55,495 nucleotides of DNA from Elusimicrobiota bacterium (GCA_016209035.1 JACQWX010000061.1:1-55495); one strand, 5' to 3'. Shown: positions 41,591 through 50,323, counted from the first letter of the stretch. Notes: generated by a model not told the origin, from the sequence alone. Numbers and translations are program-made.

Positions 41591-42729
41591 TGCGCGTCGA
41601 AGTCAAGCCGGAACTCTTGCACTGGGCGCGCGAACGGGCGGGCTACAGCCTGGCCGGTCTACGCAAGAGGTTTGCTCGCCTCGAATCGTGGGAACGCGGC
41701 GAGGCCATGCCCACCCTCAAGCAGTTGGAGGCGTTCGCCAAGGCCACCTTCGTGCCCATCGGGTACCTGTTCCTTGCCGAGCCGCCCGATGAGCGGGTCC
41801 CGATTCCGGACCTTCGCACCATGGGTAGCGAACCTCTCGGGCCGCCCAGCCCCGATTTGCTCGATGTCCTCTACCTTTGCCAGCGCCGCCAGGCTTGGTA
41901 CCGCGATTACGCAAAGTTGATTGGAGAGGGACCGCGCCGATTTGCGGGTTCTGCACGGATAGAGGATACTGTCGAGCAGACTGCCGATGCGATGAGGCGG
42001 GCGCTGAACTTCGACCTGGAGGCGCGGCGTACCTGTCCGACCTGGACCGAGGCGCTGCGGCGCTTCATCGACCAAGCCGAGGATCTTGGTATCCTCGTGA
42101 TGGTAAGCGGCGTCGTGGGAAGCAACAACCGGCGAAAGCTCGACCCGGAGGAATTCCGGGGATTCGCCCTGGCTGACGACCTTGCGCCGCTCGTTTTCGT
42201 CAACGGCGCCGACACCAGGGCGGCGCAGATGTTCACCCTATCCCACGAGCTTGCGCATCTCTGGTTGGGCGAAAGCGCCCTTTCTGACGCCAGGCCCGAC
42301 TCGGCGCCGTCGCACCGGGTCGAGCGCTGGTGCAACCAGGTGGCTGCCGAGCTCCTGGTGCCACTCGGCGCGCTACAGGAGGCTCTGCCACGGATGGATC
42401 CGCTTGCTGAGGCGCAGAATCTTGCGCGTCGGTTCAAGGTAAGCACACTGGTCATCCTGAGCCGGATTCTCGATACCGGGCGCATCTCGCGGAACACATT
42501 TCAAGAAGCATACAATCAAGAACTGGGTCGCCTTCGGAGGCTGCCGAAGTTCAGCGGCGGTGACTTCTACCTGACGCAAGGGGCGCGGCTGAGCAAGCGC
42601 TTCGTTCGGACGCTGGTGGCCAGCACGCTGGAAGGACAGACATCGTTCACCGAAGCTTTCCGGTTGCTCGGCGTAAAAAAGATGGCGACGTTTCGCGAAC
42701 TCGGCGTCAGCCTCGGGGTAGGCGCCTGA
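41587..42729 (+). CDS. XRE-ImmA/IrrE family metallopeptidase
   Basis: A 380-residue protein. A short XRE-type helix-turn-helix (about residues 1-60, LAGLRKRFARLESWERGEAMPTLKQLEAFAKA in outline) is followed by an ImmA/IrrE (COG2856) domain with the zinc motif HELAH (LSHELAHLWLGE). This family acts as antitoxin or as an activating protease in toxin-antitoxin and phage-regulatory loci. Here it sits between hsdS and the DUF4411 gene, with 4-bp and 1-bp overlaps. Pairing with DUF4411 as antitoxin and toxin is a known arrangement and is likely here. Confidence 0.88.
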   Translation: MMRVEVKPELLHWARERAGYSLAGLRKRFARLESWERGEAMPTLKQLEAFAKATFVPIGYLFLAEPPDERVPIPDLRTMGSEPLGPPSPDLLDVLYLCQRRQAWYRDYAKLIGEGPRRFAGSARIEDTVEQTADAMRRALNFDLEARRTCPTWTEALRRFIDQAEDLGILVMVSGVVGSNNRRKLDPEEFRGFALADDLAPLVFVNGADTRAAQMFTLSHELAHLWLGESALSDARPDSAPSHRVERWCNQVAAELLVPLGALQEALPRMDPLAEAQNLARRFKVSTLVILSRILDTGRISRNTFQEAYNQELGRLRRLPKFSGGDFYLTQGARLSKRFVRTLVASTLEGQTSFTEAFRLLGVKKMATFRELGVSLGVGA

Positions 42730-43232
42730 TGGCGTATCTGCTGGACGCCGACGTATTCATTCGAGCCAAGAACCTCCACTATGGGTTCGACTTCTGTCCG
42801 GCGTTTTGGGATTGGCTGGTTGCGGAGAACACTCACGGAAGGCTGTTCAGCATCGAGAAGGTTGGTGACGAACTTCACGCCATTGCAGATGATCTTTCAG
42901 ACTGGGCGGACGCGAGAGGACCGGGTTTTTTCCTTAGACCCGACGCATTGGTCCTCCCCGCGCTGGCGCAAGTCAGCAACTGGGCTCGCGGACAGAAATA
43001 CACGGCCGTTGCGGTGAACGAATTCCTCCAAGTGGCCGACTACTATCTGGTCGCGCATGCTCTTGCGGGAAAGCATACAGTAGTCACGCACGAGGTCCCG
43101 TCGGCGTCGCTCCAAAAGATCAAGATTCCTGACGCCTGCGTGAGTCTTGGGATCAAGTGCATGACTCCGTTCGAAATGCTGCGGCGAGAAAGGGCGCGTT
43201 TCGTGCTGGATAACAAAAGGGGTGCCGACTGA
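42729..43232 (+). CDS. DUF4411 PIN-like protein (putative toxin)
   Basis: A 167-residue DUF4411 protein with a PIN-like fold: MAYLLDADVFIRAKN with the first acidic residue, SIEKVGDEL with the second, and VADYYLVAHAL and VVTHEVPS later. It probably acts as an RNase toxin paired with the preceding XRE-ImmA protein. It starts on the last base of that gene's stop (TGATG) and ends the same way on hsdR. Confidence 0.82.
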   Translation: MAYLLDADVFIRAKNLHYGFDFCPAFWDWLVAENTHGRLFSIEKVGDELHAIADDLSDWADARGPGFFLRPDALVLPALAQVSNWARGQKYTAVAVNEFLQVADYYLVAHALAGKHTVVTHEVPSASLQKIKIPDACVSLGIKCMTPFEMLRRERARFVLDNKRGAD

Positions 43233-46200
43233 TGCCGGGGCAACACACGGAACAAACTTTCGAAGCCGCCATCGAACTCTCCCTGACCGAGCATGGCGGC
43301 TACGCCAAGGCCGACCCCGCCGGCTTCGATCCCAAGCGCGGCCTCGAGCCCAAGCTCTTCCTCGACTTCGTGCGGGAGACCCAGCCCAAGGAATGGGAAT
43401 ACCTCAAGAATCTCCAGAAGGACAAGGCCGAGGAAACGCTCCTAGACGACCTCTGCCGAGCGCTCGACTCCGAGCATGAGGGCTGCCTCAAGGTCCTGCG
43501 CCACGGCTTCAAATGCTTCGGCAAGTTCTTTCGTGCCGCCTACTTCGCCCCGGCCAGCGGGCTAAATCCGGACACCCAAAGGCTCTACGCCGCCAACCGC
43601 CTGGCCATCACTCGGCAGCTTCGGTATTCCAGCCGCCATGGGAACACTCTGGATGTCGCCCTGAGCCTCAACGGCATCCCCGTCGCTACGGCCGAGCTCA
43701 AGAACCCCATGACGGGACAGACCTGGAAGGACGCCATCACCCAGTACCGCGCCGACCGCGATCCCGCGGACGTCATCTTCCATTTCAAGAAGCGAACCCT
43801 GGTGCATTTTGCCGTAGACCCCGATCAGGTCTACATGACCACCCGCTTGTCCGGACACGGCACGCACTTCCTTCCATTTAATAAGGGCCGCGGAACCGGA
43901 TCAGGCAATCCCGACAACCCACACGGCTGCAAGACCGCCTATCTTTGGGAAGAGGTCCTTCGGCGGGAGAGCTTCCTGGATATTCTGGCGCGCTTTATCC
44001 ACATCCAAATCGAGGAAAAGAATCTCGGGGGCAGGCACATCAAGAAAGAGACGATGATCTTCCCCCGCTACCACCAGCTCGACTGCGTTCGAAAGCTGGT
44101 GGCCGACGCCGAGGCCGACGGAGCCGGCCAGAACCGCCTGGTCCAGCATTCGGCCGGCAGCGGCAAGAGCAACTCCATCGCCTGGCTCGCCCATCGCCTG
44201 GCCAGCCTCTATAACGCCAAAGACGAGAAGGTATACGACTCCATCATCGTGGTCACCGACCGGATCGTCCTGGACCAGCAACTCCAGAACACGATCTACC
44301 AGATCGAGCACAAACAGGGCGTGGTCCAAAAGATCGATACCGACTCCAACCAACTCGCAGAGGCCTTGGCCTCCGGCTTGCCCATCGTCATCACCACGCT
44401 CCAGAAATTCCCGTTCGTGACCCAAAAGATCGGCGATTTGCCCGAGCGCCGGTACGCCGTCATCGTTGATGAGGCCCACAGCTCCCAGGGCGGGGAGACG
44501 GCCACCGAACTCAAGGGCGTCCTGGGCCGCGCCGCCATCAAGGAGGAGGCCCGCAAGAAGGCCGAAGAGGAGGGCTTGCCCGATTACGAGGAGGAAGTCC
44601 TGCGCACCATGGCCAAGCGCGGGCGGCAGCCAAACATCAGCTTCTTTGCGTTTACGGCCACCCCGAAATACCGGACACTGGAAGTCTTCGGCCGGCCGGG
44701 CCCGGACGGCAAGCCGCGGCCCTTCCACCTCTACAGCATGCGCCAGGCCATCGAGGAGAGGTTTATCCTCGACGTGCTCAAGAACTATACGACCTACAAG
44801 ACCTACTACCGTCTCATCAAATCCGTCGCGGACGATCCCCAGGTCGACAAGCGCAAGGCCGCGCGGGCCCTGGCGCGCTTCATGAGCCTGCATCCGCACA
44901 ATATCTCCCAAAAAACCGAGGTGATGGTGGAGCATTTTCGGCAATTCACCATGCACAAGATCGGCGGCAAGGCCAAGGCCATGGTGGTGACCTCCAGCCG
45001 CCTGCACGCCGTCCGCTACAAGCAGTCCTTCGACAAATACATCGCCGACAAAGGCTACCTGGGCATTAAGACGCTCGTGGCTTTCTCAGGCACCGTCGTC
45101 GATCCGGATGTGCCCGGCGTGGAATACACGGAAGTGGGCATGAACCAGGGCATCCGGGAAAAGGAGCTGCCCGAGCGCTTCGCCTCGGACGAGTACCAGG
45201 TCCTGCTGGTGGCCGAAAAGTATCAAACGGGCTTTGACCAGCCCTTTCTACACACCATGTACGTGGACAAGCGGCTGGCCGGCATCCAAGCCGTGCAAAC
45301 CCTTTCGCGCCTGAACCGTACCTATCCAGGCAAGGAAGACACCTTCGTCTTGGATTTTGTGAACGATCCGGACGAGGTCTTGGCCGCCTTCCAGCCCTAC
45401 TACGAGCAAACGCTCATCGGCGAGCAGGCCGAAGCGCGGCACCTCTATGAGCTCCAGGCAAGACTGGACGAACAACAGGTCTACCACAAAGCCGAGGTGG
45501 AGGAATTCGCCAGGGCCTTCTACAAACCCCGGGAGGACCAGACTCCCGCGGACCACGCCCGCATGAACGCCTGCATCGACCCCGCGGTCAACCGCTACAA
45601 GGAACTCGCTGAGGATGTCCAGGAGGAGTTCCGCAAGACCCTGGTGGCCTACCGCAACCTCTACGCCTTCCTCTCCCAGGTGATTCCCTTTCAGGACTCC
45701 GAATTAGAAAAGCTCTATTCCTACGTCCGATTCCTTCTCACCAAGCTCCCCAAGGGAGGCCACGGCCCTTCCTATAATTTTGAGGACGAGGTAGCTCTCA
45801 AATACTACCGTCTGCAAAAGATCAGCGAAGGGACCCTGACCCTGGAGCCTGGCATGGGGGCGGAGATCACGGGTCCGCTCGCCGTAGGCACAGGGCTAGC
45901 GCAGGGCGTGAAGATCATGCTTTCCCGGTTGATAGACATCCTCAATGAGCGATTTGGGACCAACTTCCGGCCGGGGGACCAGTTGTTGAAGCCCTTAGGT
46001 ACGTCGAATTTCTACCTGTGTATTCGTTGGAAGCAGCGGCCGGCAAATTCGGCGGGGGGCGGGAGGTGCGCGAGCAGGGCTGGACGAAGGTTTCGACCGG
46101 GCGTCGGCTTACCAAGGACATGTTCGTGGCTAAGGTTGTTGGCCGCTCTATGGAGACCAGGATTCCCAACGGCAGCTATTGTGTGTTCTCGCTCCACCGC

Positions 46201-46282
46201 GGAGGCAGTCGCCAGGGAAAGATTGTGCTCGTTGAGCATCATGGCATCAGCGATCCCGAAACGGGAGGAAGCTATACGGTGA
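43232..46282 (+). CDS. hsdR: type I restriction endonuclease HsdR with aberrant 3' end
   Basis: A 1016-residue frame. The N-terminal nuclease (DVALSLNGIPVATAELKNPMTG, PD-ExK type) is followed by the SF2 motor with Walker A QHSAGSGKSNS, DEAH box VDEAHSSQGG, FFAFTATP and later RLNRTYPGKEDTFVLDFVN. Conserved HsdR sequence ends around 45985 (ERFGTNFRPGDQLL). The last about 100 residues (from KPLGTSNFYLC) are a Cys/Arg-rich out-of-frame reading of an S24 peptidase domain. The usual C-terminal helical region that docks to the methylase core is therefore missing. DNA cleavage by the complex may be lost, while methylation by HsdM-HsdS could persist. Confidence 0.9.
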   Translation: MPGQHTEQTFEAAIELSLTEHGGYAKADPAGFDPKRGLEPKLFLDFVRETQPKEWEYLKNLQKDKAEETLLDDLCRALDSEHEGCLKVLRHGFKCFGKFFRAAYFAPASGLNPDTQRLYAANRLAITRQLRYSSRHGNTLDVALSLNGIPVATAELKNPMTGQTWKDAITQYRADRDPADVIFHFKKRTLVHFAVDPDQVYMTTRLSGHGTHFLPFNKGRGTGSGNPDNPHGCKTAYLWEEVLRRESFLDILARFIHIQIEEKNLGGRHIKKETMIFPRYHQLDCVRKLVADAEADGAGQNRLVQHSAGSGKSNSIAWLAHRLASLYNAKDEKVYDSIIVVTDRIVLDQQLQNTIYQIEHKQGVVQKIDTDSNQLAEALASGLPIVITTLQKFPFVTQKIGDLPERRYAVIVDEAHSSQGGETATELKGVLGRAAIKEEARKKAEEEGLPDYEEEVLRTMAKRGRQPNISFFAFTATPKYRTLEVFGRPGPDGKPRPFHLYSMRQAIEERFILDVLKNYTTYKTYYRLIKSVADDPQVDKRKAARALARFMSLHPHNISQKTEVMVEHFRQFTMHKIGGKAKAMVVTSSRLHAVRYKQSFDKYIADKGYLGIKTLVAFSGTVVDPDVPGVEYTEVGMNQGIREKELPERFASDEYQVLLVAEKYQTGFDQPFLHTMYVDKRLAGIQAVQTLSRLNRTYPGKEDTFVLDFVNDPDEVLAAFQPYYEQTLIGEQAEARHLYELQARLDEQQVYHKAEVEEFARAFYKPREDQTPADHARMNACIDPAVNRYKELAEDVQEEFRKTLVAYRNLYAFLSQVIPFQDSELEKLYSYVRFLLTKLPKGGHGPSYNFEDEVALKYYRLQKISEGTLTLEPGMGAEITGPLAVGTGLAQGVKIMLSRLIDILNERFGTNFRPGDQLLKPLGTSNFYLCIRWKQRPANSAGGGRCASRAGRRFRPGVGLPRTCSWLRLLAALWRPGFPTAAIVCSRSTAEAVARERLCSLSIMASAIPKREEAIR

Positions 46283-46443
46283 AACGATATCGCAGCGAGA
46301 AGGCAGCGGGGGAAGGCGAGCTTTGGCAACATACGAAGATCGTCCTAGAATCTCTCAACCCGGAAATCAAGCACATCGAGTTATCTGGGAATAGCGAGGA
46401 CGAGTTCCGGGTTGTCGCGGAACTTGTCGAGGTCCTTGAATAG
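46018..46443 (+). CDS. S24 (LexA-like) peptidase domain fragment
   Basis: 141 residues read in a frame different from hsdR: VYSLEAAAGKFGGG, then FVAKVVGRSMETRIPNGSYCVF with the nucleophile Ser in GRSM, and YTVKRYRSEK with the probable general-base Lys. It continues to AELVEVLE and a natural stop. Homologous sequence extends upstream in this frame to about 45985 (LRYVEFLPVYSLEAAAG) with no start, so it is the 3' end of a larger gene joined to hsdR by deletion. The family occurs alone and at the C-terminus of large helicase-like proteins. GTG 46018 lacks a ribosome site, so expression is doubtful. Confidence 0.75.
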   Translation: MYSLEAAAGKFGGGREVREQGWTKVSTGRRLTKDMFVAKVVGRSMETRIPNGSYCVFSLHRGGSRQGKIVLVEHHGISDPETGGSYTVKRYRSEKAAGEGELWQHTKIVLESLNPEIKHIELSGNSEDEFRVVAELVEVLE

Positions 46444-46500
46444 CCGCAACCAAGGCACAAGCCTATGTCTTCTGTAGTACTAATCAGGAAGGCGCTCTGA

Positions 46501-47295
46501 GTGACTTCAGCCCCGTTGCTCTTGGCCGTCGACGTCGGCAATACCTCGCTGACCGCGGGGGTCTTCCGGGGCGAGCGCCTGGTGCGCCGGGGGCGCCTGG
46601 CCACGAAGGCCTCCCTGGAGCGCGGGAGCCTGAGCGCGAGGCTGGCCTCCTGCGTCGGGATGGGGGGTCTGCGCGCCGGCCTCATGGCCGTCGTCTTCGC
46701 GAGCGTGGTGCCGCCGCTGGACCGGAAGCTCTCGGCGGCCTTGCGCGAGCGCTTCCGGTGTCCGGTCCTGGCCGTGACCCCGGCCTCGCCGCTGGGCATC
46801 CCGCTAAAGGTCAAAGCCCCGCGGGAGGTCGGCGCGGACAGGATCGTCAACGCGCTGGCGGCGCGGGAGCTCGTCGGCGCTCCCGCGGTGGTGGTGGACA
46901 TCGGGACGGCCGCGACCGTGGACTGCGTCACGGCGAAGGGCGAGTACGCGGGCGGGGCCATCATGCCGGGCCCCGGCATGGCGGCCGAAGCGCTCCGGGA
47001 ACGCACGGCGAAGCTCCCCTTCGTCGAGCCGGGCAGGGCCTTGAGGGCCGTCGGCACGGACACGGTCGAGTGCATCCGGTCGGGCCTCTACTTCGGGTAC
47101 CTCGGCATGGTCCGGGGCATGGTCGAAGCGACGCTCGAGGAGATGGGCGAAGACGGGGTCAAGGTGGTCCTGACGGGCGGCTACGCCAAGCTCTATGGGC
47201 GCGGACTCGGGCCGGAATTTTGTATCATGCCGGACCTCACCCTTCAGGGCTTAAGGCTGGCGTACGACATTCTTGCCGGAGGAGGGATTCGATGA
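46501..47295 (+). CDS. coaX: type III pantothenate kinase
   Basis: A 264-residue CoaX, which phosphorylates pantothenate in the first step of coenzyme A synthesis. It shows the ASKHA phosphate motif LLAVDVGNTSLTAGVF, the pantothenate-site segment ADRIVNALAA, the adenosine motif VVDIGTAATVDCV with GGAIMPGPGMAAEAL, and the C-terminal LTGGYAKL. GTG 46501 follows AGGAAGG at about 10 nt. It overlaps the next gene (ATGA) and marks the return to host-type GC-rich DNA after the restriction island. Confidence 0.95.
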   Translation: MTSAPLLLAVDVGNTSLTAGVFRGERLVRRGRLATKASLERGSLSARLASCVGMGGLRAGLMAVVFASVVPPLDRKLSAALRERFRCPVLAVTPASPLGIPLKVKAPREVGADRIVNALAARELVGAPAVVVDIGTAATVDCVTAKGEYAGGAIMPGPGMAAEALRERTAKLPFVEPGRALRAVGTDTVECIRSGLYFGYLGMVRGMVEATLEEMGEDGVKVVLTGGYAKLYGRGLGPEFCIMPDLTLQGLRLAYDILAGGGIR

Positions 47296-48062
47296 TGCTG
47301 AAGGCATTCTTTTCTATCCTGCTGACCGCGGCGCTGGCCGCTCCCGCGGCCGCCGACCAGTACGGCGGCTTCCAGCAGTTCTCGGACAAAGGCTCGCTCA
47401 AGCCCTTCGCCCGGGACCTGGGCGGCATCCTTGGTTCCTCCTCCTTCCACAGCGGGCGGCCCCTGGGCTTCTCCGGCTTCGACGTGGGACTGCGCGGCGG
47501 CCTGCAGTTCTCCCCGGACAAGCGCGACAAGGTCCTGCGCGACAAAGGCGTCAAGGCGTTCGGCCTGCCCTGGGTTCAGGCCGAGGTGGGCCTCCCCATG
47601 CGTTTCGACGTCTTCATCTGCGGAGCGAGCTTCGAGGGCCTGACCGTCTCCGGCGGGGGCCTAAGGTGGGGCGTCTTCAAGGGGGGGGACAAGCCGTGGG
47701 CCTTCCAGCTCCTCGTGGCGGGCCTGGGCCACGCTTTCGTGCACCAGCATTTCTCCGGGGTCCACGCGGGCGCGAACATCGTGGGCTCCATGGGGAACCA
47801 GTACATCGTCTTCTACACCGGACCCGGCTTCGACTGGACCAGGCTAGTTGCCCGGTCCGCCACCCCCACCGGCACGGCAGACGCCTTCCCGGCCGGCGAG
47901 ACGGTCCGCGCCTTCGAGTACCGCTGCACCGCGGGGATCAAGCTCAAGCCTTTCGCGGCCGTCACGAGCAACAAGATCCTGCCGTACCTTTACCTGGGCG
48001 CCGGCTACGTGCTGGTGCACGGCGAGAGCGGCATCGAGAGCTCGCTGGGCATCCGCTTCTAG
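47292..48062 (+). CDS. outer-membrane beta-barrel-like exported protein
   Basis: 256 residues with a signal peptide (MMLKAFFSILLTAALAAPAAA). The body consists of amphipathic strands (GFDVGLRGGLQFSP, WVQAEVGLPMRFDVFICG, AFQLLVAGLGHAFVH, YLYLGAGYVLVHGESG) and ends in a C-terminal aromatic strand (SSLGIRF) ending in Phe, the usual signal for barrel assembly by BamA. Function unknown. It is coupled to coaX (ATGA) and convergent with smpB (4-bp overlap). Confidence 0.75.
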   Translation: MMLKAFFSILLTAALAAPAAADQYGGFQQFSDKGSLKPFARDLGGILGSSSFHSGRPLGFSGFDVGLRGGLQFSPDKRDKVLRDKGVKAFGLPWVQAEVGLPMRFDVFICGASFEGLTVSGGGLRWGVFKGGDKPWAFQLLVAGLGHAFVHQHFSGVHAGANIVGSMGNQYIVFYTGPGFDWTRLVARSATPTGTADAFPAGETVRAFEYRCTAGIKLKPFAAVTSNKILPYLYLGAGYVLVHGESGIESSLGIRF

Positions 48063-48523
48063 ACTCGTCTACGGAGGGAACGGCCCATCTCGCGGGTCTC
48101 TTCCTTCTTCCGGATGCTGTCGCGCTGGTCGTACTCCTTCTTCCCGCGGCACAGCGCCATCCTGACCTTGGCCCAGCCCTTGCGGAAGTAGAGCTCGAGC
48201 GGGACGAGGGCGAGCCTCTTGGCCTGCAGGTCCTGGAGGATCCGGCGCAGCTCGGACCGGCGCATCAGGAGCTTCCGGTCGCGCCGAGGGTCCGGGACGT
48301 CGGTGGTGGTGAAGCGGTAGGGCGCGATGTAGAGGTTGACCAGGTAGAGCTCTCCGCCGCGCCCCCTCCCGAAACAGCCGTCGAGCGACGCCTTGCCGTC
48401 CCGCAGGGACTTGACCTCGCCTCCCTTGAGCTGGAGGCCGGCTTCCCATTCCCGCAGGACCGAGAAGTCCCGCCAGGCTTTGCGGTTCGTGGCGATGACG
48501 ACTTTCTCGGGGGCTTTCCTCAT
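48059..48523 (-). CDS. smpB: SsrA-binding protein SmpB
   Basis: A 154-residue SmpB that binds tmRNA and delivers it to stalled ribosomes. It shows VIATNRKAWRDFSVLREWEAGLQLKGGEVKSLRDGKASL in outline, LYLVNLYIAPYRF, and the basic C-terminal tail (KKEYDQRDSIRKKEETREMGR) that enters the mRNA channel. ATG 48523 is chosen because the conserved protein begins there; upstream is a C-run with no ribosome site. A TACAAT box about 20 nt away implies a very short leader. The ssrA RNA itself is not in this window. Confidence 0.95.
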   Translation of the reverse strand: MRKAPEKVVIATNRKAWRDFSVLREWEAGLQLKGGEVKSLRDGKASLDGCFGRGRGGELYLVNLYIAPYRFTTTDVPDPRRDRKLLMRRSELRRILQDLQAKRLALVPLELYFRKGWAKVRMALCRGKKEYDQRDSIRKKEETREMGRSLRRRV

Positions 48524-48571
48524 GGGGGGGAATAAAGTAGAATTGTAACATAGCGTTGCCTCTCGATTCTT

Positions 48572-48598
48572 TCGAGCGGAGGCGGAGCCTCCGCTCGA
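48572..48598. repeat. 12-bp perfect hairpin upstream of tRNA-Leu and smpB
   Basis: TCGAGCGGAGGC (48572-48583) pairs with GCCTCCGCTCGA (48587-48598) across a GGA loop. It sits between the divergent smpB and tRNA-Leu and has no U-tract. Confidence 0.75.
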
Positions 48599-48603
48599 GA
48601 CAC

Positions 48604-48687
48604 GGGCAGGTGGCGGAATTGGCAGACGCGCACGGCTCAGGACCGTGTGGCCGAAAGGCCTTGGGGGTTCAAATCCCCCCCCGCCCA
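48604..48687 (+). tRNA. tRNA-Leu (anticodon CAG)
   Basis: A complete class II tRNA. Acceptor strands are GGGCAGG (48604-48610) and CCCGCCC (48680-48686), with one A-C mismatch and discriminator A at 48687. The D arm is GCGGAATTGGCAGACGC. The anticodon stem CACGG/CCGTG holds the loop CTCAGGA (anticodon CAG at 48638-48640). The long variable arm is GGCC-GAAA-GGCC, and the T stem is GGGGG-TTCAAAT-CCCCC. CCA is not encoded. It reads CUG leucine codons, which are abundant in these genes. Confidence 0.95.
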
Positions 48688-48691
48688 CGAT

Positions 48692-50323
48692 CTACCGCGG
48701 AAAGCCCCGCTTTCCGCGGTTTTCCTTTTCCTGGGAGGAGGTCCGCCCCCGCGTGTCGCGCAGCGCCGCTTCCAGCCCCCTCAGGCTCGGCTCATGGTCC
48801 GGGGCGAGCCCAAGCTCCTGCCTGAAATGCTCGGCCGCCTCCCCGCGGCGGCCGAGGCGCAGCAGGGCCACCCCCCAGTTGTAGTGGACGGCCTGGTGGC
48901 CAGGGCTGGCCCTGAGGGCGGCCTCGTAGTGTCCGAGCGCCTCCTCGCCGCGGTCCAGCCGGACCAGCAGATTGGCGAGGTTGTTGTGCGCCGCGCCGTA
49001 GCCGGGCTCCAGGGAGAGCGCCTCGAGGTAGTAGCCGCGCGCCTCGTCGGCCCTGCCCTGGCCGTCCATGATGTTGCCCAGGAACAGCCGCGACGGAGCG
49101 TGGCGAGGGTAGCTTGCGGCCGTCGCGGTCCAGAGCGTCTCCGAATCGCGCCAGATGCCGGTCTGCCGCCAGGTCAGGCCGGCCAGGAGGAGGATCCATA
49201 GGCCGCCTGCGGCCCAGGCGCCGTTCCTCGGCAGGCGCGAGACGCCCCAGCCGAGCAGGAGAGCCCAGCCCAGGCACGGGATGTACGAGTAGCGGTCCGC
49301 CGCGATCTGCGGCCCGATCTGCGCGAGTCCGGACACCGGCGCGAGCGAGACGGCGTAGAATGCCCAGACCGTCAGGAGGGCCGGGCTGCGCTTGGCGCGC
49401 AGCGCGCAGAGCGCCGTGGCGCAGACGCCCCCGAGGATGCTCAAGGCGAGGACCGGGGCCATGTCCTCGATGCGTGACGGCATGGGATAGAGAGGCACGA
49501 GGCCCAAAGGCAGCGCCGTCTTGGCGAGGTAGAACATGAGCCCGTAGCACGCGACGCCCACGCGCCAGACCGCCGAGAGTTTCTCGACGGGCCAGGCCGC
49601 GCCCGAGGCGACCTGCAGCTTGACCGTGACCGCGGCGATGGCCGCGGCCAGGGCCAGAAAGGGGAGTTTCTCCAGCCAGACCGCCCTCTCCGGCGGCCGG
49701 ACCCATCCCCGGGGGGACGCTGGCAGCCTGGCGAGCGGATAGAAGTCCAGCAGGATGAGCGCGAAAGGCAGGGTCATGCCCATGGATTTCGAGAGCAGGG
49801 ACGCGGCGTAGCAGGCCAGGGAGGCCGCGAGCCGCCGCCGCAGGTAGAAGTGGATGGTCAGCAGGTAAAGCAGACCGGAGAGCACGTCGCGACGTTCCGA
49901 GGCCCAGGCGACCGATTCGACCCTCAGCGGGTGGACGGCGAAGAGCAGCGCCGCCAGGAACGCGGCCGCGTCCGGCTTGGGGGTCCGGGCATCCTCGAAG
50001 AGGCGCAGCCCCACGAAGTAGAAGGCGACGGCTCCGCCGGCGTGCAGGAGGTTGCTCGTCAGATGATAGCCCATGGGCCGCATGCCCCAGAGGCTCCAAT
50101 CCAGCCCGAAGGACATCCAGGTCAATGGGGCGTAGTGGCCGCCCCGGGGCCATGGGGTGAACATCCACTTGATGTTCTCCAGGGTCCAGCCCTTGAAGTG
50201 CGGGTTGGTCAGGAGATACCAGCCGTCGTCGAGGTTGACGAAGCCGTTGCCCAGGCTCGGGAGGAACGCCGCGATGGCGGCAAGCGCGACCAGGATGGGG
50301 GGGGAGAAGAGTCGGCGGGACAT
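48692..50323 (-). CDS. multispanning glycosyltransferase-like protein with C-terminal TPRs
   Basis: 543 residues. About ten hydrophobic helices (residues about 8-400) begin with a loop carrying NLDDGWYLLTNP, the acidic DD signature of GT-C enzymes of the PMT/TMTC type. The C-terminal part (about 410-520) is a set of TPR repeats (GRADEARGYYLEALSLEPGYG, GEEALGHYEAALRASPGHQ). This plan resembles membrane O-mannosyl or TMTC-like transferases; the substrate is unknown. A TAGAAT box (50332-50337, minus strand) would start transcription 2 nt before ATG 50323. Confidence 0.82.
   Translation of the reverse strand: MSRRLFSPPILVALAAIAAFLPSLGNGFVNLDDGWYLLTNPHFKGWTLENIKWMFTPWPRGGHYAPLTWMSFGLDWSLWGMRPMGYHLTSNLLHAGGAVAFYFVGLRLFEDARTPKPDAAAFLAALLFAVHPLRVESVAWASERRDVLSGLLYLLTIHFYLRRRLAASLACYAASLLSKSMGMTLPFALILLDFYPLARLPASPRGWVRPPERAVWLEKLPFLALAAAIAAVTVKLQVASGAAWPVEKLSAVWRVGVACYGLMFYLAKTALPLGLVPLYPMPSRIEDMAPVLALSILGGVCATALCALRAKRSPALLTVWAFYAVSLAPVSGLAQIGPQIAADRYSYIPCLGWALLLGWGVSRLPRNGAWAAGGLWILLLAGLTWRQTGIWRDSETLWTATAASYPRHAPSRLFLGNIMDGQGRADEARGYYLEALSLEPGYGAAHNNLANLLVRLDRGEEALGHYEAALRASPGHQAVHYNWGVALLRLGRRGEAAEHFRQELGLAPDHEPSLRGLEAALRDTRGRTSSQEKENRGKRGFPR
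48694..48730 (+). terminator. rho-independent terminator of tRNA-Leu
   Basis: ACCGCGGAAAGC (48694-48705) pairs with GCTTTCCGCGGT (48709-48720) across CCC and is followed by TTTCCTTTTCC. It overlaps the 3' end of the convergent membrane-protein gene. Confidence 0.85.

Noticed and set aside
37097..46500. Restriction island considered as an integrative element
   Set aside because: No integrase, transposase, tRNA insertion site or flanking direct repeat was found; transfer is supported only by lower GC and gene content.
48556..48884. Open frames across the tRNA-Leu region, including one reading QVAELADAHGSG
   Set aside because: They translate the tRNA itself, a well-known false ORF, and its terminator; the tRNA fold is complete.
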